Shown here: one piece after another, positions 47,588-58,570 of the stretch | Numbering within the stretch: the first letter of the stretch is position 1 | Layout: every line of letters starts with the position of its first letter | From: Lunularia cruciata | Lineage: Eukaryota; Streptophyta; Marchantiopsida; Lunulariales; Lunulariaceae | Direction of reading: 5' to 3' | Assembly: GCA_948567375.1 (NCBI GenBank) | Contig: OX419759.1 | Coordinates: forward strand, 50,507,493-50,571,492 | DNA length: 64,000 nucleotides | The notes under the pieces: generated by a model | What the model was told of the DNA's origin: nothing | What the model saw: the letters and a program-made list of their open reading frames with translations, nothing else | Database searches by the model: none | Program-made: the position numbers and the translations under genes

Positions 47588-50500
47588 TGTGACAACCTAG
47601 CAAATATCACTTTTGTGGTAATCGAGTAAGTAAAGTTTGTTCCCATAGAGATACGAGTCAGAAATGTCTAAATATGAAGTCAAAGTAACAATCGTAGTTC
47701 TTCTTGGTTGCGTCTTTAATCTCTCAAGTAGAAACCACACCCAAAAGAGAGTAACAAGCACTGATTCTTAGGCTTGTCACAAATTAACACTTCTTAATCA
47801 CAACACCTTCAATTTTTTCCAAACAATCTTGATTGTGATGATTCAGGCTCTTCCAAAAATGACACTTCAATGCAAAATGACTTTGCCTTAGAATTGTGTT
47901 CCACCCCTCCACTGGAGGCACAACTTCCTTGATCAAAATTGCTTCACATCAACACTACGCTGCACTCACAAATGCAGAATACTACCAACACTACAATTCC
48001 TCTCAGATCTGTCAAGGCATTGCTCTGATTGCACTTCACTCAAGATCAAACATACATAATGAAGATGAAGGCTGTGGAATCCAACATCCAACAAGCACCC
48101 TGACTTGCACTTCAAATTTCTGCACACACTTACAAACACAAACATAAAGTTGATACTCAGAATCAAGCTTAAGCGACGAGCACTACTTCACAACACTTCG
48201 CTTTATCTATTCTCAGAAATAATGAGCACTAAAGAACATAAGACTGCAAATGCCACTCTTAAATAGTGATGCAAGCGATAGTTATCTTCCTAATGTACCT
48301 CTTCCTAATGACTCTACAAACCTGCAGATCTGAAATGACAATGCACCTCTTCATATCTACCTATTCAAATCTCAAATCGGTTACTAATCCGATCCGATGT
48401 CTACTTCTTCTTTGGCTTTCAAACCTGATCCCGAAGTAACTTCACTTCCTACTACTCTGTCCTCAGGTTTCATAATTCCTACATCTTCTACCAGATTTAA
48501 CAATTCTCTTTCCTGATTTGACATTTCACTAGTGGGTAATCTATCTAACTCCTTATCTGCTGACCCACTCTTCTCTAATGTCTCCAATGGTAACTCTAAA
48601 GACATCTGCACTCCTACTTCATCTACTTCGGGTTTTGCTCTAACATCTTTCCAAAGTTTATCTATCTCCAATTTTACTAAGTCTAATCTAATCGTGATAT
48701 TATCTTCAACTTCCAATATTTTCCTATCTACACGAGTTCTGAGACTAATTAATAGAGCATTCAAGTTTTTATCCTTCGCATGTCTCCTCCTTGTCTCCTG
48801 CACCAACAACTTCAACTCGTGCAACCTCGTCTCCTCAATACAAACACTGGCCTCTGTACTTAGCATCGCATTCATCCTGATTACGATCTCCTTCAATGGC
48901 TCCAATCTCATCTTCCTTTCATGCTCCCAATCTGCAAGCCAATCTTCCCTATACATTGCCAATTCTGCCTCGAACTCGGCTTTCACCGTTTCCTTCTCCT
49001 TCTCCTTCTGCACAATCTTCTCCTCTTGATTATGAAGTAACTCTCTTAATCTCTCTTCTTCCCTATATCTCACTGTCAACTCTCGTTGCCATAGTTGCTT
49101 CTTCACTTCTACACTCTCCATCACTCTATCGAGCTCTTGTTCCTTCTCTTCTACCCTCGCCATAGCATGGATAATTTCTTGTCTTGAATCAGCAAACTGC
49201 TGCTTCAAGATTTCATACTCAGCTACTTGTCTCTCCCTTGCTATGTCACTCTTCTTCACAAGGTCCTCTCGATACCTTGCTTCTCTTTTCAAGTTCTCAA
49301 TTACTTGACACTGCACTACTGCATCCCCTCGTAGTACTTCCCTTTCCTCCTCACCTCAGATTATACTCTTCTTCAACTCCAAGTTCTCTTCTTCTAGCCT
49401 TGCTAATACCTACAACACAATCTTCACCTTTGGACACTTTGACTGCATCTCTTTCTTCTTGTGCTCTAGCTTCACTAACAACAGGCACACAATTTCTTGT
49501 AGGTACTCCACTCCATCACTCGCAACTATTTCAACCTACCGAGTGATCTTCTTCTTTACCTCTTCTTCTACCGGTACTCACCTTCTTCTTTGCAATCATC
49601 GTATCAGAATAGACGCTTCACTTCCCGAACTAGCATTCTCTTCTTCCCTTGCCTTGCTTGGACCCGCTTCACACTTCACCTTGCACCTCAACCAAATTCC
49701 CCTCTAAATCGTAATCTTCTTCTCCTCCGGCTCGGGTACCTCGTCCTCCAACTTTGCATTATTCTCTTCCTCAAGCTCCACCCGAACTTCTTCTTCTTCT
49801 GCAGGTACCAACGTCATCTCCCCACCTTCATCACTATCACTACTCGTATTCCCACTTGGTAGCGTGAGCTCACGTTCTTCCTCGTGTTCCGAGTCTTTGG
49901 ACTTGCACTCGGCTTTGCCTTCTGAGTCTTCCTCTGATGACGCAATCACCATCATACCTTTCCTCGGGTTTCCTCTCCTGGTCTTCCGAGGTCTTGTCTT
50001 CTCTATGTCTTTGCCTTCTCCTTGTTGACTTTGCTTCTTTGACTTTGGAGTACTTACTTCTACCTGCGCACTCTTCCCCGTCTATGCGTAGTACTCATTA
50101 GTGCTTTGGATTTGAAGAATATACTATTGCTCCTCCGCGTTGACTTCCCTTCTCAAGTCAAGATGAAAGTGAGACACCATTCTGTTGTGCTCCGCCGCAT
50201 TGAGCAAATTCAACCAGAGGTAGAAATGTGCTGCAAACAGCACAATGTAGTGTGGAGGCGACTTATCCCGCAAATTCCACACCATCTGCCCCATTCTCCC
50301 ATAGAAGCACCTCGCACAGTTGATAGGTTCTCTTGTAAACATCTTACGGAAGAACACCACTTGGTATTTCATCACATAAGTCGTTCTCTTCGGCTTCAAG
50401 ATTGCCATGAGAGCACTCACAATCCCTCTCTTCACCGGATCTTTGTAACTCTCGACCTTATACCCATTCTTAGTCCTCTTCAAAAAGAAGGCATCCTTCT

Positions 50501-51405
50501 CTGCTTGGGTTTCTTTGACTACCTCTCCCTTCCCCAAGAACGTGGCACCCTACTCTGTGCCTGCCTCTCTTCCGAGTACCAATCTCCAATCCAACTCTAT
50601 CCAGCAAACCGGATTTCCTATCTTCCCCTCTTCCTCGGGGCCATCGAGACACTTACTCTCAATTATCTCGGTCATGAACCTTGGAAAACTCACGTTCCAG
50701 TTCCACGCCAAGAATGTGATCCGAAGTCAGCTTAAGACTTCAATTCTTGTGATCACATCTAGCCTCCAAATTGCATGATTTCTCACTATGAATTCAAAGT
50801 TCTTCTTCCCTCCTCCCATCTTTCCTGCTTCCTCATTGTCTCTCGAGTTAACTCTCTCAAATTCTCCTCTACACACTAGCGCGTCTTCAACTCTACTTCC
50901 TTTCCCATGATCTCCTGCATGACGACTCCTCAACGGCAAAAGAAAATTGCTTGACATTGCTTTGTCGTTAGCCCAATTTTTATAGAGTAGTGCCTTCTTT
51001 GTCCCTCTTCAATTCAATTTTCGACCAAGAAATCACACCTCTTGCATGCGCCTGTCACTATCAAGTGTACTTCACACGTATGACCGCCAGTTTTTGAACG
51101 GTCCTTTCTTGAATTTCTCGCCCCGAAGAAAAGTTGTTACATTGTCTTCAAGAAGAAAAGTTGTTACAGTGTCTTCACCTCGGGTTGAGCTCCCTCCAAT
51201 ATGAAGACTTCTTACTTTGGGTTGTATGCTGACAAGGCAAGTCCGAGTACTTTGCCTTATGATCCGAAGCCACGTTACCTTGGGTTTCATCCCAAAGACT
51301 CTTTTCTTTGCCTTCTTTGGCCATACATGCACAATCCGACTTCTCTATACGCTTCTTCTTCTCCATTTCAAAAAAAAAACAAAAAATGTGGGTACCATAC
51401 TTTCT
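47588..51405 (-). mobile_element. ~3.8-kb insert in gypsy A copy 2 carrying an unknown gene
   Basis: Gypsy A text stops at about 51410 (after EILNFFTREVIVLMGCML) and resumes at about 47588, so this block is foreign to it. Its base composition is visibly less AT-rich than its surroundings. The left end begins TGTGACAACCTAGC; the right end carries an A-rich run (A10CA6) at 51369-51385. The ends do not resemble each other, so an LTR structure is not shown. Its main content is the long minus frame at 50957-48384. A 27-bp direct tandem repeat (GAAGAAAAGTTGTTACA) lies at 51125-51178. Confidence 0.55.
48384..50957 (-). pseudogene. Unknown 858-codon coiled-coil protein frame with ten in-frame stops
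   Basis: Starting at ATG 50957 and staying in one frame, the minus strand encodes a continuous protein-like text to the stop at 48384. It is broken only by stop codons at about 50729, 50552, 50126, 50084, 49706, 49598, 49580, 49538, 49412 and 49358. I found no frameshift. The N-terminal ~280 codons are globular (MSSNFLLPLRSRHAGDHGKG; FPRFMTEIIESKCLDGPEEE; KPKRTTYVMKYQVVFFRKMF; FYGRMGQMVWNLRDKSPPHY). Next come a basic patch and an acidic Ser/Glu linker (SSEEDSEGK, SSDSDEGGE) at 49960-49700. The last 310 codons are a long charged coiled coil (RVEEKEQELDRVMESVEVKK; QEEKIVQKEKEKETVKAEFE). A minus-strand CTATAAAAAT sits ~25 bp before the ATG. The family is not recognised; a transposon-carried protein is one possibility. 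Confidence 0.7.
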
Positions 51406-51830
51406 GCAAGGGCCTTACTCCCCCTAGCATGCATCCCATCAAGACAATTACCTCTCTTGTAAAAAAGTTCAAAATCTCCTTGTACTCCATTGGAACATCT
51501 TGAGTGATTGAGATTGGTATGAGTTCCTCATCTGGGAAAGAATCATCCATTGGCTCATCTCTATCATGATCATGAGCTCTAAATAACAAATCAACACTTG
51601 TGTATTTCTTCTTTAGCATATCCTCAATATTATTATCATACTCAAACAAGAATATCATCCACATTGCTAACCTCCCCTCCACATTATACTTGCTGAAGAT
51701 ATACTTCAAAACCTTGTGATCTATGATAATGGTGGCCTTCCTTCCAATCAAGTAGTATCTAAAATTCTTGAGACCAAAAATTCCTACCAACTCTTCCCTC
51801 TCATGACTAAATAATTTATCTATGTTGAGT
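51406..51830 (-). pseudogene. Gypsy A copy 2 RNase H
   Basis: The minus strand from 51790 reads LKNFRYYLIGRKATIIIDHK, VLKYIFSKYNVEGRLAMWMI and LFEYDNNIEDMLKKKYTSVD, matching the second half of gypsy RNase H (the DH pair, GR.A.W, and the A/S-D position). It continues into the linker EYKEILNFFTREVI and is then cut by the insert. Confidence 0.85.
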
Positions 51831-52182
51831 CCATTTGTCTATTAGCAAAAGCTATTGGATGATCATGCCCATCTTGGTCTAATTGACTAAGAATGCATCC
51901 TATAACTACATATAAGTATCAATGTAAAGAATGAAAGGCTTATTCCAATATGGTTTAGCAAGAATTGGAGCCATAACAAGGGATTGCTTGAGTTCCTCAA
52001 AAGCTTTAAGAGCCTCCTTGTCCTCCAAACCACTGTTTATTCTACACCTTTCTTCATGTAAATGGTCAATGCATAAAATTTCTTGGAAAATGAGAAGATG
52101 AACCTCATATAGTACCCAATTATCCCCAAGAATTGGTATAACTTTGTCAAAATTGAAGAGAATGGAAGTTTTGAGATTTTCT

Positions 52183-53145
52183 TCACTTAAAGTTCATTGC
52201 TATTCCATCCTTGGAAAGGATATGCCCCAAAAGTAGATTTTCTTCACAACCAAAGATACACTTCTCTCGGTTGAGTGATGCATTTGCTTCAACCAAGGGT
52301 TCCAAGACCTTCATCAAGTGTCCAAAGTGCTCTTCCTTACTCCCATAGACAAAAAAGTCATCAATGAAATTTCTCATAAATTTTCCAATGAAGGGTTCAA
52401 ATATTTTGTTCATGAACTGTTGAAATGTGGCTAGAGCATTACAAAATCTAAAAGGCATGAATTTGAAGGCATAAGTTCCCCAAGGTGTGGTTAATATAAT
52501 AAGTTATTGATGATTTGGTACAGTCTTGATTTGGTTATAGCCACTATAAACATCTCCAAAACTGTACTTCTCATGACCCATAACGTCCTTCAAGATCTCA
52601 TCAATGAATGGCAAAGGGTAGTAATCCTTCTTGGTAACAAAGTTGGGCTTCTTGTAACTCATGCATACCCAAAGATTACCATTATTCTTCTCCACAATCA
52701 TAACTAGAGACATCCATTCTAATTTCTCCACCTCAAAGATAAACCCAACCTCCTTGAGCTTATCAATCTCCTCCTTCACAAACAAAGTTGTTAATGCACT
52801 TATGCAATATTGCTTTTTGGTGGATTGGTCTTGCATGTAACTCCACTTTATTTGATGCTCCTCCAAGATGGCTTTCTTGAGATCCTTGTAACTAAAAGCA
52901 AACACATGGATATTTTTGTGGAAAGTCTCTTCAAATCTTACTTTCTTCTCCTTGGAAACATTTGGACTATACTTGAGGGTTAATAGTCTCCTCTTTATCC
53001 CCTCTAGTGTCAATGATGACTTATCAAGGTCCTTCAAAATCTCTATCTTGGGTATAAAATCCATGGCACATAAGGGATACACATCTAAATCAGATTCAAA
53101 GACATCCTCTTCCAATGAGATCTCTTCTTTCATGCTTGTGTACAC
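52183..53145 (-). pseudogene. Gypsy A copy 2 reverse transcriptase
   Basis: From 53145 the lead-in and fingers read LKKAILEEHQIKWSYMQDQS, then FVKEEIDKLKEVGFIFEVEK, NNGNLWVCMSYKKPNFVTKK and DYYPLPFIDEILKDVMGHEK, and the palm motif SFGDVYSGYNQIK near 52525. After a gap with a frame change, 52458-52183 has MPFRFCNALATFQQFMNKIF and NFIDDFFVYGS, so the catalytic Asp pair survives, and then FGCEENLLLGHILSKDGI. This is the best preserved domain of the copy but is still interrupted. Confidence 0.92.
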
Positions 53146-53249
53146 ACCAAAGCTACTTCTTTTGAATCTGATTCATAATAATCAGAAGATGGTGTATTTT
53201 AATGTAAAGTGTGGGTGGTGTTAATAACAAGTACTATAACTTGATGGTT

Positions 53250-53480
53250 TGAATGGCTCAATTTTCAAGTTCCCTTTGCACCATCAATCAATTGTGCATG
53301 TTTCTCTCAACCATGGCATCCTAAGTAAAAAATCATAGCTTGAATCTTTCAACACTTCAAAAGTTATAAGATTTTGAACCCCATAATTGAAACTATCATT
53401 GGTCAAACTTGTTGCTTGTTTGCCATGCTTGTTTGAAGGTCTAGAGGGTATCATACTCAACTTTTTCATCAACCCCTATT
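53250..53480 (-). pseudogene. Gypsy A copy 2 protease remnant
   Basis: From 53472 the frame reads MIPSRPSNKHGKQATSLTND, then ITFEVLKDSSYDFLLRMPWL, the C-terminal protease block (normally DLLLGMPWL/RPWL). The N-terminal active-site Asp region is not clearly readable in the DNA just upstream. Confidence 0.7.
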
Positions 53481-54099
53481 TCATGGTATTCACTATAGAT
53501 CCTCCATCAACAAGTTCATCCTTGATGTTATGACCATTCACCCTCACATCAATCTTGGAGGTATATACATAAACTTTCCATGGTGCTAGTTTTGCATCCC
53601 ATCATCCATTGAGATCTGAATCTTCTTCTTTCTCTTGGTCCAGTCAAATTCAAACCCCCCCCCCCCCCCCCCTTAGCTCTTCATTATCATAGGATTTAAA
53701 GCAATTAGTTGGTTTAGTGTGGTGTTAACCTTGTGACTACTAACATCCTCCAATGCATTATAATCTCATTGTTGCTTTGACATTAGGAAAAAATCCATCC
53801 CTAACTTCTTCCTTGGAGATTTTTTGTTGATGGCATTGAAGTGCTCATGCAAGTACTCCTAGTAAATATATGATTATCCTTGCTAGGAGTAAATCATTGA
53901 GAAGAATTTACCTCATCTTCAAGATGTGCTCTCTTTTTCTCTTGTGCAAATAAAACTCCAAGTTAAGATCTTTGGAGTTTGAGCATTCCTCCTTCTCACA
54001 CTTGCTCTCAACCACATCTACATATGTTATCTCCTTACTTCTATTTGGGGTAGGAATTACTTGGGCTTCACCATCTCCCTCTTTCTCTCTATTGGCTCC

Positions 54100-55450
54100 C
54101 TCATAACCTTTCTTCTATGGTAAGCGGAATTTGAACAATTCCTTTGGATTTGATCTCTACCTCCACAATTAAAATTGTTAGTTTTTTATTCTCCTCTATA
54201 TAGATAGCTCCCATAACTCCTTGGTCCTCTATTAACATTGTGATCCACCTCTCTTGTCTCTCATAGTTGTACTACATTGATCTTAAGATCTACAAGTTGT
54301 TTTGTGATAGCCTGAATGAGATCTTTTTGCAAAAGTGCAAAAACCTATGCAACTATTACTTGTGTTGCTACCCTTGCCAACAAAAGATGAGAAGCACCAC
54401 CATACTTATAGACTACCATACTTATAGACTTGTGGAGGATTCACAACCTCCTTCATTACCAAATCACTCTCATCCTCTTCCAAACTTCCTCCATACAAAT
54501 TACAATCTTGATAATTCATATCTTGGAAGAACTTTCTCATATCTCACCCTGCTTCAAATTTGTGGTTTCAATCTTCTCATAAAATTCATGGTGAGCATGG
54601 TTCTTATCTCAATCATAAAAGTCTCCACATCATTCGTACACTTCCTCAACATTATATGGAACCTAGACTCTAACTTCTCCACTCCTTTTACATAAGCTTC
54701 TATTTCCTCTCCATCTCCTTACTTGAGGAAGGTAACCTAACTCATCAATCTCTTATAACTTTCATATGGGAGAAATTCTCCATAAATGCAATAGTTAAAC
54801 TCTCCTAAGACTCTTCTTGGTCATCACTCCTCATTCTTTTTGTATTTTGACTCATACCATGTAAGAATTGCATCGAAAAAATTTTGGATAGTAATAAGGC
54901 CCACTCATTTTTCTCCTCTCATTGTTTCCTATGCAATTCTTCTTGAAATCTCTTACAAAAACCTTCACATATTCTTCATCTTTGCCAAAGAAAATTGGAA
55001 ATTTCTCCATCTTAGCCTCTCATTCTACACTATAAGGAACATGAAATGTTCAAGTTGTTCTTATAATTTTCATTGCACAATCAAATCTTTAAGTACATAT
55101 TAGTCTAACCCTCATGGTTGAAGGTGTCAGTTTCTCCTTAGCAATATTAAGATTCTATCCAAAATCCTTCACCAAGGTCTCCAATAATGTTATTGCTCAT
55201 CTACAGTCATGGCTATGTGGAAACCCTTCCACTCCACAAACCTCACACAACTCATTGGTCTTAAATCCCTTCCTTCCAAATCTTAGTAAAGAAGGTCTAA
55301 CATGCAATCCCAAGTCAAGTAAACATCTCTTTTCTCTCAACCTCTTGCTCTCAAAGCTCAAAGGACATGAACTAGCCTTTTATCTCTTCTCTCCACATAA
55401 GAAGCACTTAGAAATCTATTTTTCCTCCAGATGATGAAGGGTTTTGAATC
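54100..55450 (-). pseudogene. Gypsy A copy 2 gag with an upstream Cys-rich module
   Basis: In element sense: near 55410 KCFLCGEKR, TAA, KASSC (a CCHC knuckle with His replaced by a stop), then SFESKRLREKRCLLDLGLHV and NELCEVCGVEGFPHSHDC near 55260-55210. Gag proper begins near 55010 (EKFPIFFGKDEEYVKVFVRD). A degenerate Gag-end knuckle (NFNCGGRDQIQRNC) lies near 54160. Copy 1 has the same order. A run of 18 C at 53655-53672 lies between gag and protease. Confidence 0.72.
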
Positions 55451-56427
55451 CTCTCAACACTCTCTTTAAATTCTACTCTAAACTTTCCTTGTTAAAATCA
55501 ACCACTATTATCACTTCAACCCCTTGAAGAACCTTACATAACCTCAACTTCCACTCTTCATGTCCTTTAATGCTTCTGACATGACTCTAAACGATCAACA
55601 TGCTTTTAGTCATTTTCACACTTCTCATGCATCAGAGCTCAACTCTCCAAATATGACCATTCCTCATAATGTCAATCAATTCTCTAAAATGACAATTCCA
55701 AATCCTCTAAATTTTGTACACCTTATAAGCATCCCATGGCATTCTCCTTTGCAAAACTTCTATCATTTTCATCAAGCCATTTAGCTTAGGAATCTTTATA
55801 TTTAGCACACATCTTTAAGATTTGGTTTGAAAACCATCCCCTAAACTTCAAAGATTTATAATTCTTTATAAGAATGATCTCTCTCTAAGTGTTGGGCCAA
55901 AAGGTACCATATCTATCACTAAATTTTATTTTTACTTTTTAGTGCAATCCAATACAAAGTGAAGAAATTTTGAACTCTATATAATTTCCAAAGAGAGTGC
56001 AATTTTCAAAAGAAATTTACCTTATCAACCTCCAATAATTGTAGCTTAGTGCATGTAGTGACTCTCACCATATTTTTGAGTATGTTAATTGAAAGATAAT
56101 CCAAGCTATTATCATCTTTGAAAATTTAAATTTAAATTTTAAAGTTAAATTTTTTCCCAAAATGATTATATTTCCAAAATCTACGGTCTATTTCACATAA
56201 TCTCTCCAATTCTTCTCAAGTGTATAATATATATAATATCATCTCAAAAATATAATAATGGTTTACATGGTGTCTAAATAGGTCTAAGTTCTTTAATATA
56301 AGTTTAGCTCTCTCCTCCCCTCGTATTCTCTCCAAGTGAGTTCTCATAATCTCCTTTTGTTTAATATAGAAGTGAATACAAAACATTATCTTGCACTCTA
56401 GAGAGATCCAACCAACATAACCAAAAA
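55451..56427. other. Gypsy A copy 2 leader, no gene recognised
   Basis: AT-rich, stop-rich DNA between the 5' LTR and the Cys-rich module, colinear with about 41300-42225 of copy 1. A standard initiator-Met primer site is not visible next to the LTR. Confidence 0.5.
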
Positions 56428-57126
56428 TATGAGCCTGCATGGCTTTCACTTAGGACAAACCGTTATGGCTATTAAAAGAACATCCATGGACTAAGGAGGC
56501 AAAGAACTTTAACTTCATCATATTCCTCCAAAGTTCCAAGACTCAAGTCATTGCTCATTAGAGAACTCAAAGAGAGAGATAATTGCAAATGAAAGGATGA
56601 TTAATATCTATTCATTTCTAGTTTATATATTTGTGAAAAAATTACACATCAAAGTTATTTACTACCATAGTAACTCAAGTTACTAAACAAATTTCATATA
56701 AAATCAAGAGTCTAAATTAATATTCATACTCATGAGAATAATTTTCTAAACATGTGATCTTATCTTGATCTGACAACTAAATAAAGTATTGTTTCGCTGA
56801 CTATATTTGAATTATAAAAAATCCAATCAAAAAAGATTTATGGATCCAAGAATTCTTAACTCTTTCTTCAAAACTAAACATCTTAGAATAATATAAAATA
56901 ATTATAATTAAATTTAAAATAATGATTTTTTTTATTTTTTTATTTAAAAATAAAATCATATCTATTTTTATTATAATTAACTATAGTTGTTCATGATTAA
57001 TGTAAAAATTTCTTTTTAACTTTATTCAAATAATATCTCTCGTATATTTGTAATATCTTGTAATATCCGCAAATCACTCTTCAAATAATATCTCTCCTAT
57101 ACTTGTAATACTCAAAAATCACTACA
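56428..57126 (-). repeat. 5' LTR of gypsy A copy 2, adjoining ALG10
   Basis: It starts TATGAGCCTGCATGG and ends ATCACTACA on the plus strand and is colinear with the other gypsy A LTRs. Near its right end a block of ~55 bp (TTCAAATAATATCTCTC..TTGTAATA) is duplicated, which the other LTRs lack. It appears to be the most diverged LTR copy. Confidence 0.75.
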
Positions 57127-57185
57127 TTTTTTGGGTTGTATGTGGACGTTTTCTGGGTTGTACGTTGCGGCACTTGTGTATATAG

Positions 57186-58570
57186 AAGTTACTGCTACCT
57201 GGAGCTAATTTTTTTGGTTATGCAAATGCGATAAGCGACCTTTGCAACCCGGCGGTTTTGAGATCTCTGAATGTGTTTTTCTTGGCAGTGTGCGCCTTGC
57301 TGTTCCGAGAAATTGCCCTTTTGCTTGATCCTGACAGGAATGGGCTTCGAGCTTCCTCGAAGGCGTTGGTTCTTTCTCTGTATCCTCTCCACTGGTTTTA
57401 CACTCTCTTGTACTACACGGAGTTGGGATCGGCAACGGCTGTGATGGCCATGTACCTGAGCAGTCTAAAGCGTGCTTACTGGAGCAGTGCGTTTTTTGGC
57501 GCGCTGGCTTCTTGTTCCGGCAGACAAATGCAGTGTGGATACTCTTCGTTCTCTGCGTGGGGGTTTTAGACTTTCTCGGAAATGTAAATGGTAATTCAGA
57601 TCCCAGACTAAAGAGAGACGATTCATCCGCAGGCTCAGCCGGAGTCTACGAAAATGAGGAATTATTAGTCAAAAGTGAAAATGCAAGAAAAGAGGGATTG
57701 AGGCAACGATCACATAGTAATTCAGGGAGCTCAGGGTCTGGCTCTGGTCATGGGGCAGCTAAAACTAGTGATAGAGCTGTAAACCCTAAACCCTGCGACG
57801 ATATCATTCAGGACGTATGTAGTCTTCTTAAAAGAGCTTGGGTTCGGAAACGTGAAGTACTTTGGAACTTCACTCCATTTCTACTAGTGATTCTTGCCTT
57901 CGTATGCTTTGTTGTGAAGAATGGCAGCATCGTGGTAGGGGATAAGAATGCACATAAATTGTCGCCTCATTTTGCTCAGATTCTCTACTGTGGCATAGTT
58001 TGTGCTGCACTCCAAGCTTCTATCCATTTCAATCCTCGAAGGATAGCTTACCTACTGAGCGTTTTAAAGCGGGAATCTGGTGGGAAGCCAGGAATCTTAG
58101 TCCTTCTCGCTGCAGCACTTTCTCTGCTTGCAGTCCACTACGGTGTCCCTCACCCATACCTGCTTGCAGACAATCGCCACTACAGCTTCTATCTTTGGAA
58201 GGATGTGATACAAAGGCATTGGACCGTGAAGTATCTGGCTGTTCCATTTTACGTTTACTCATGGTCATCCATCCTTTCATTGCTAGCTGAGAAACAGAAA
58301 CGGTTGTGGATAGTAGCATTCTTCCTAGCAGCTTTAGGCGTGCTTGTTCCATCTCCTCTACTCGAGTTTCGTTATTACAATATCCCATTCTACTTCATCT
58401 TCCTTCACAGCTCTACGTCGGCATCCGGGAACTCCAAGAACTCCGGTGCTCCTTACTTTTTCACTCCAGTTCAGTTCCTCTTCGTGAACTTCGTGACGGT
58501 GTTAATCTTCCTCACCTGGCCGTTTGAGTGGTCCTCTCAACCAGGAGTGCTTCAGAGATTCATGTGGTGA
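57186..58570 (+). CDS. ALG10: ALG10: dolichyl-phosphate-glucose alpha-1,2-glucosyltransferase (5' incomplete, one frameshift)
   Basis: ALG10 is an ER multi-membrane enzyme (DIE2/ALG10 family) that adds the third and last glucose to the lipid-linked N-glycan donor. The open frame from 57186 reads CNPAVLRSLNVFFLAVCALL, then LVLSLYPLHWFYTLLYYTEL and SATAVMAMYLSSLKRAYWSS. Near 57507 one base is missing and the frame shifts to LFRQTNAVWILFVLC. A Ser/Gly-rich cytosolic loop follows, then LSPHFAQILYCGIVCA, HPYLLADNRHYSFYLW, VPFYVYSWSSILSLLAEKQK, VPSPLLEFRYYNIPFYFIFL and the family ending FEWSSQPGVLQRFMW. The N-terminal ~75-80 residues, including the MDEIFHVPQ region, are absent, so an upstream exon lies beyond a TE-filled intron or is lost. 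An acceptor such as ATAAG near 57231-57235 is possible. A sequencing error or pseudogenisation could explain the frameshift. Confidence 0.92.

Larger units (their letters stand above)
45707..57126 (-). mobile_element. Gypsy A copy 2: full-length minus-strand element with an insert
   Basis: In element sense (right to left): 5' LTR 57126-56428, leader, Cys-rich module (~55420-55150), gag (~55050-54100), protease (~53470-53280), RT (53145-52183), RNase H (51790-51420), a foreign insert (~51405-47588), integrase (47560-46510) and 3' LTR (46404-45707). The order protease, RT, RNase H, integrase defines it as gypsy. Stops and frameshifts are numerous. The LTR ends are approximate and no target duplication is clear. 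The right end lies about 60 bp before the first visible ALG10 coding sequence. Confidence 0.85.

Noticed and set aside
48532-50735. Plus-strand frames of 165, 120 and 209 residues
   Set aside because: They overlap the minus-strand coiled-coil frame, whose protein-like composition and frame continuity are much better; these are its antisense shadows.
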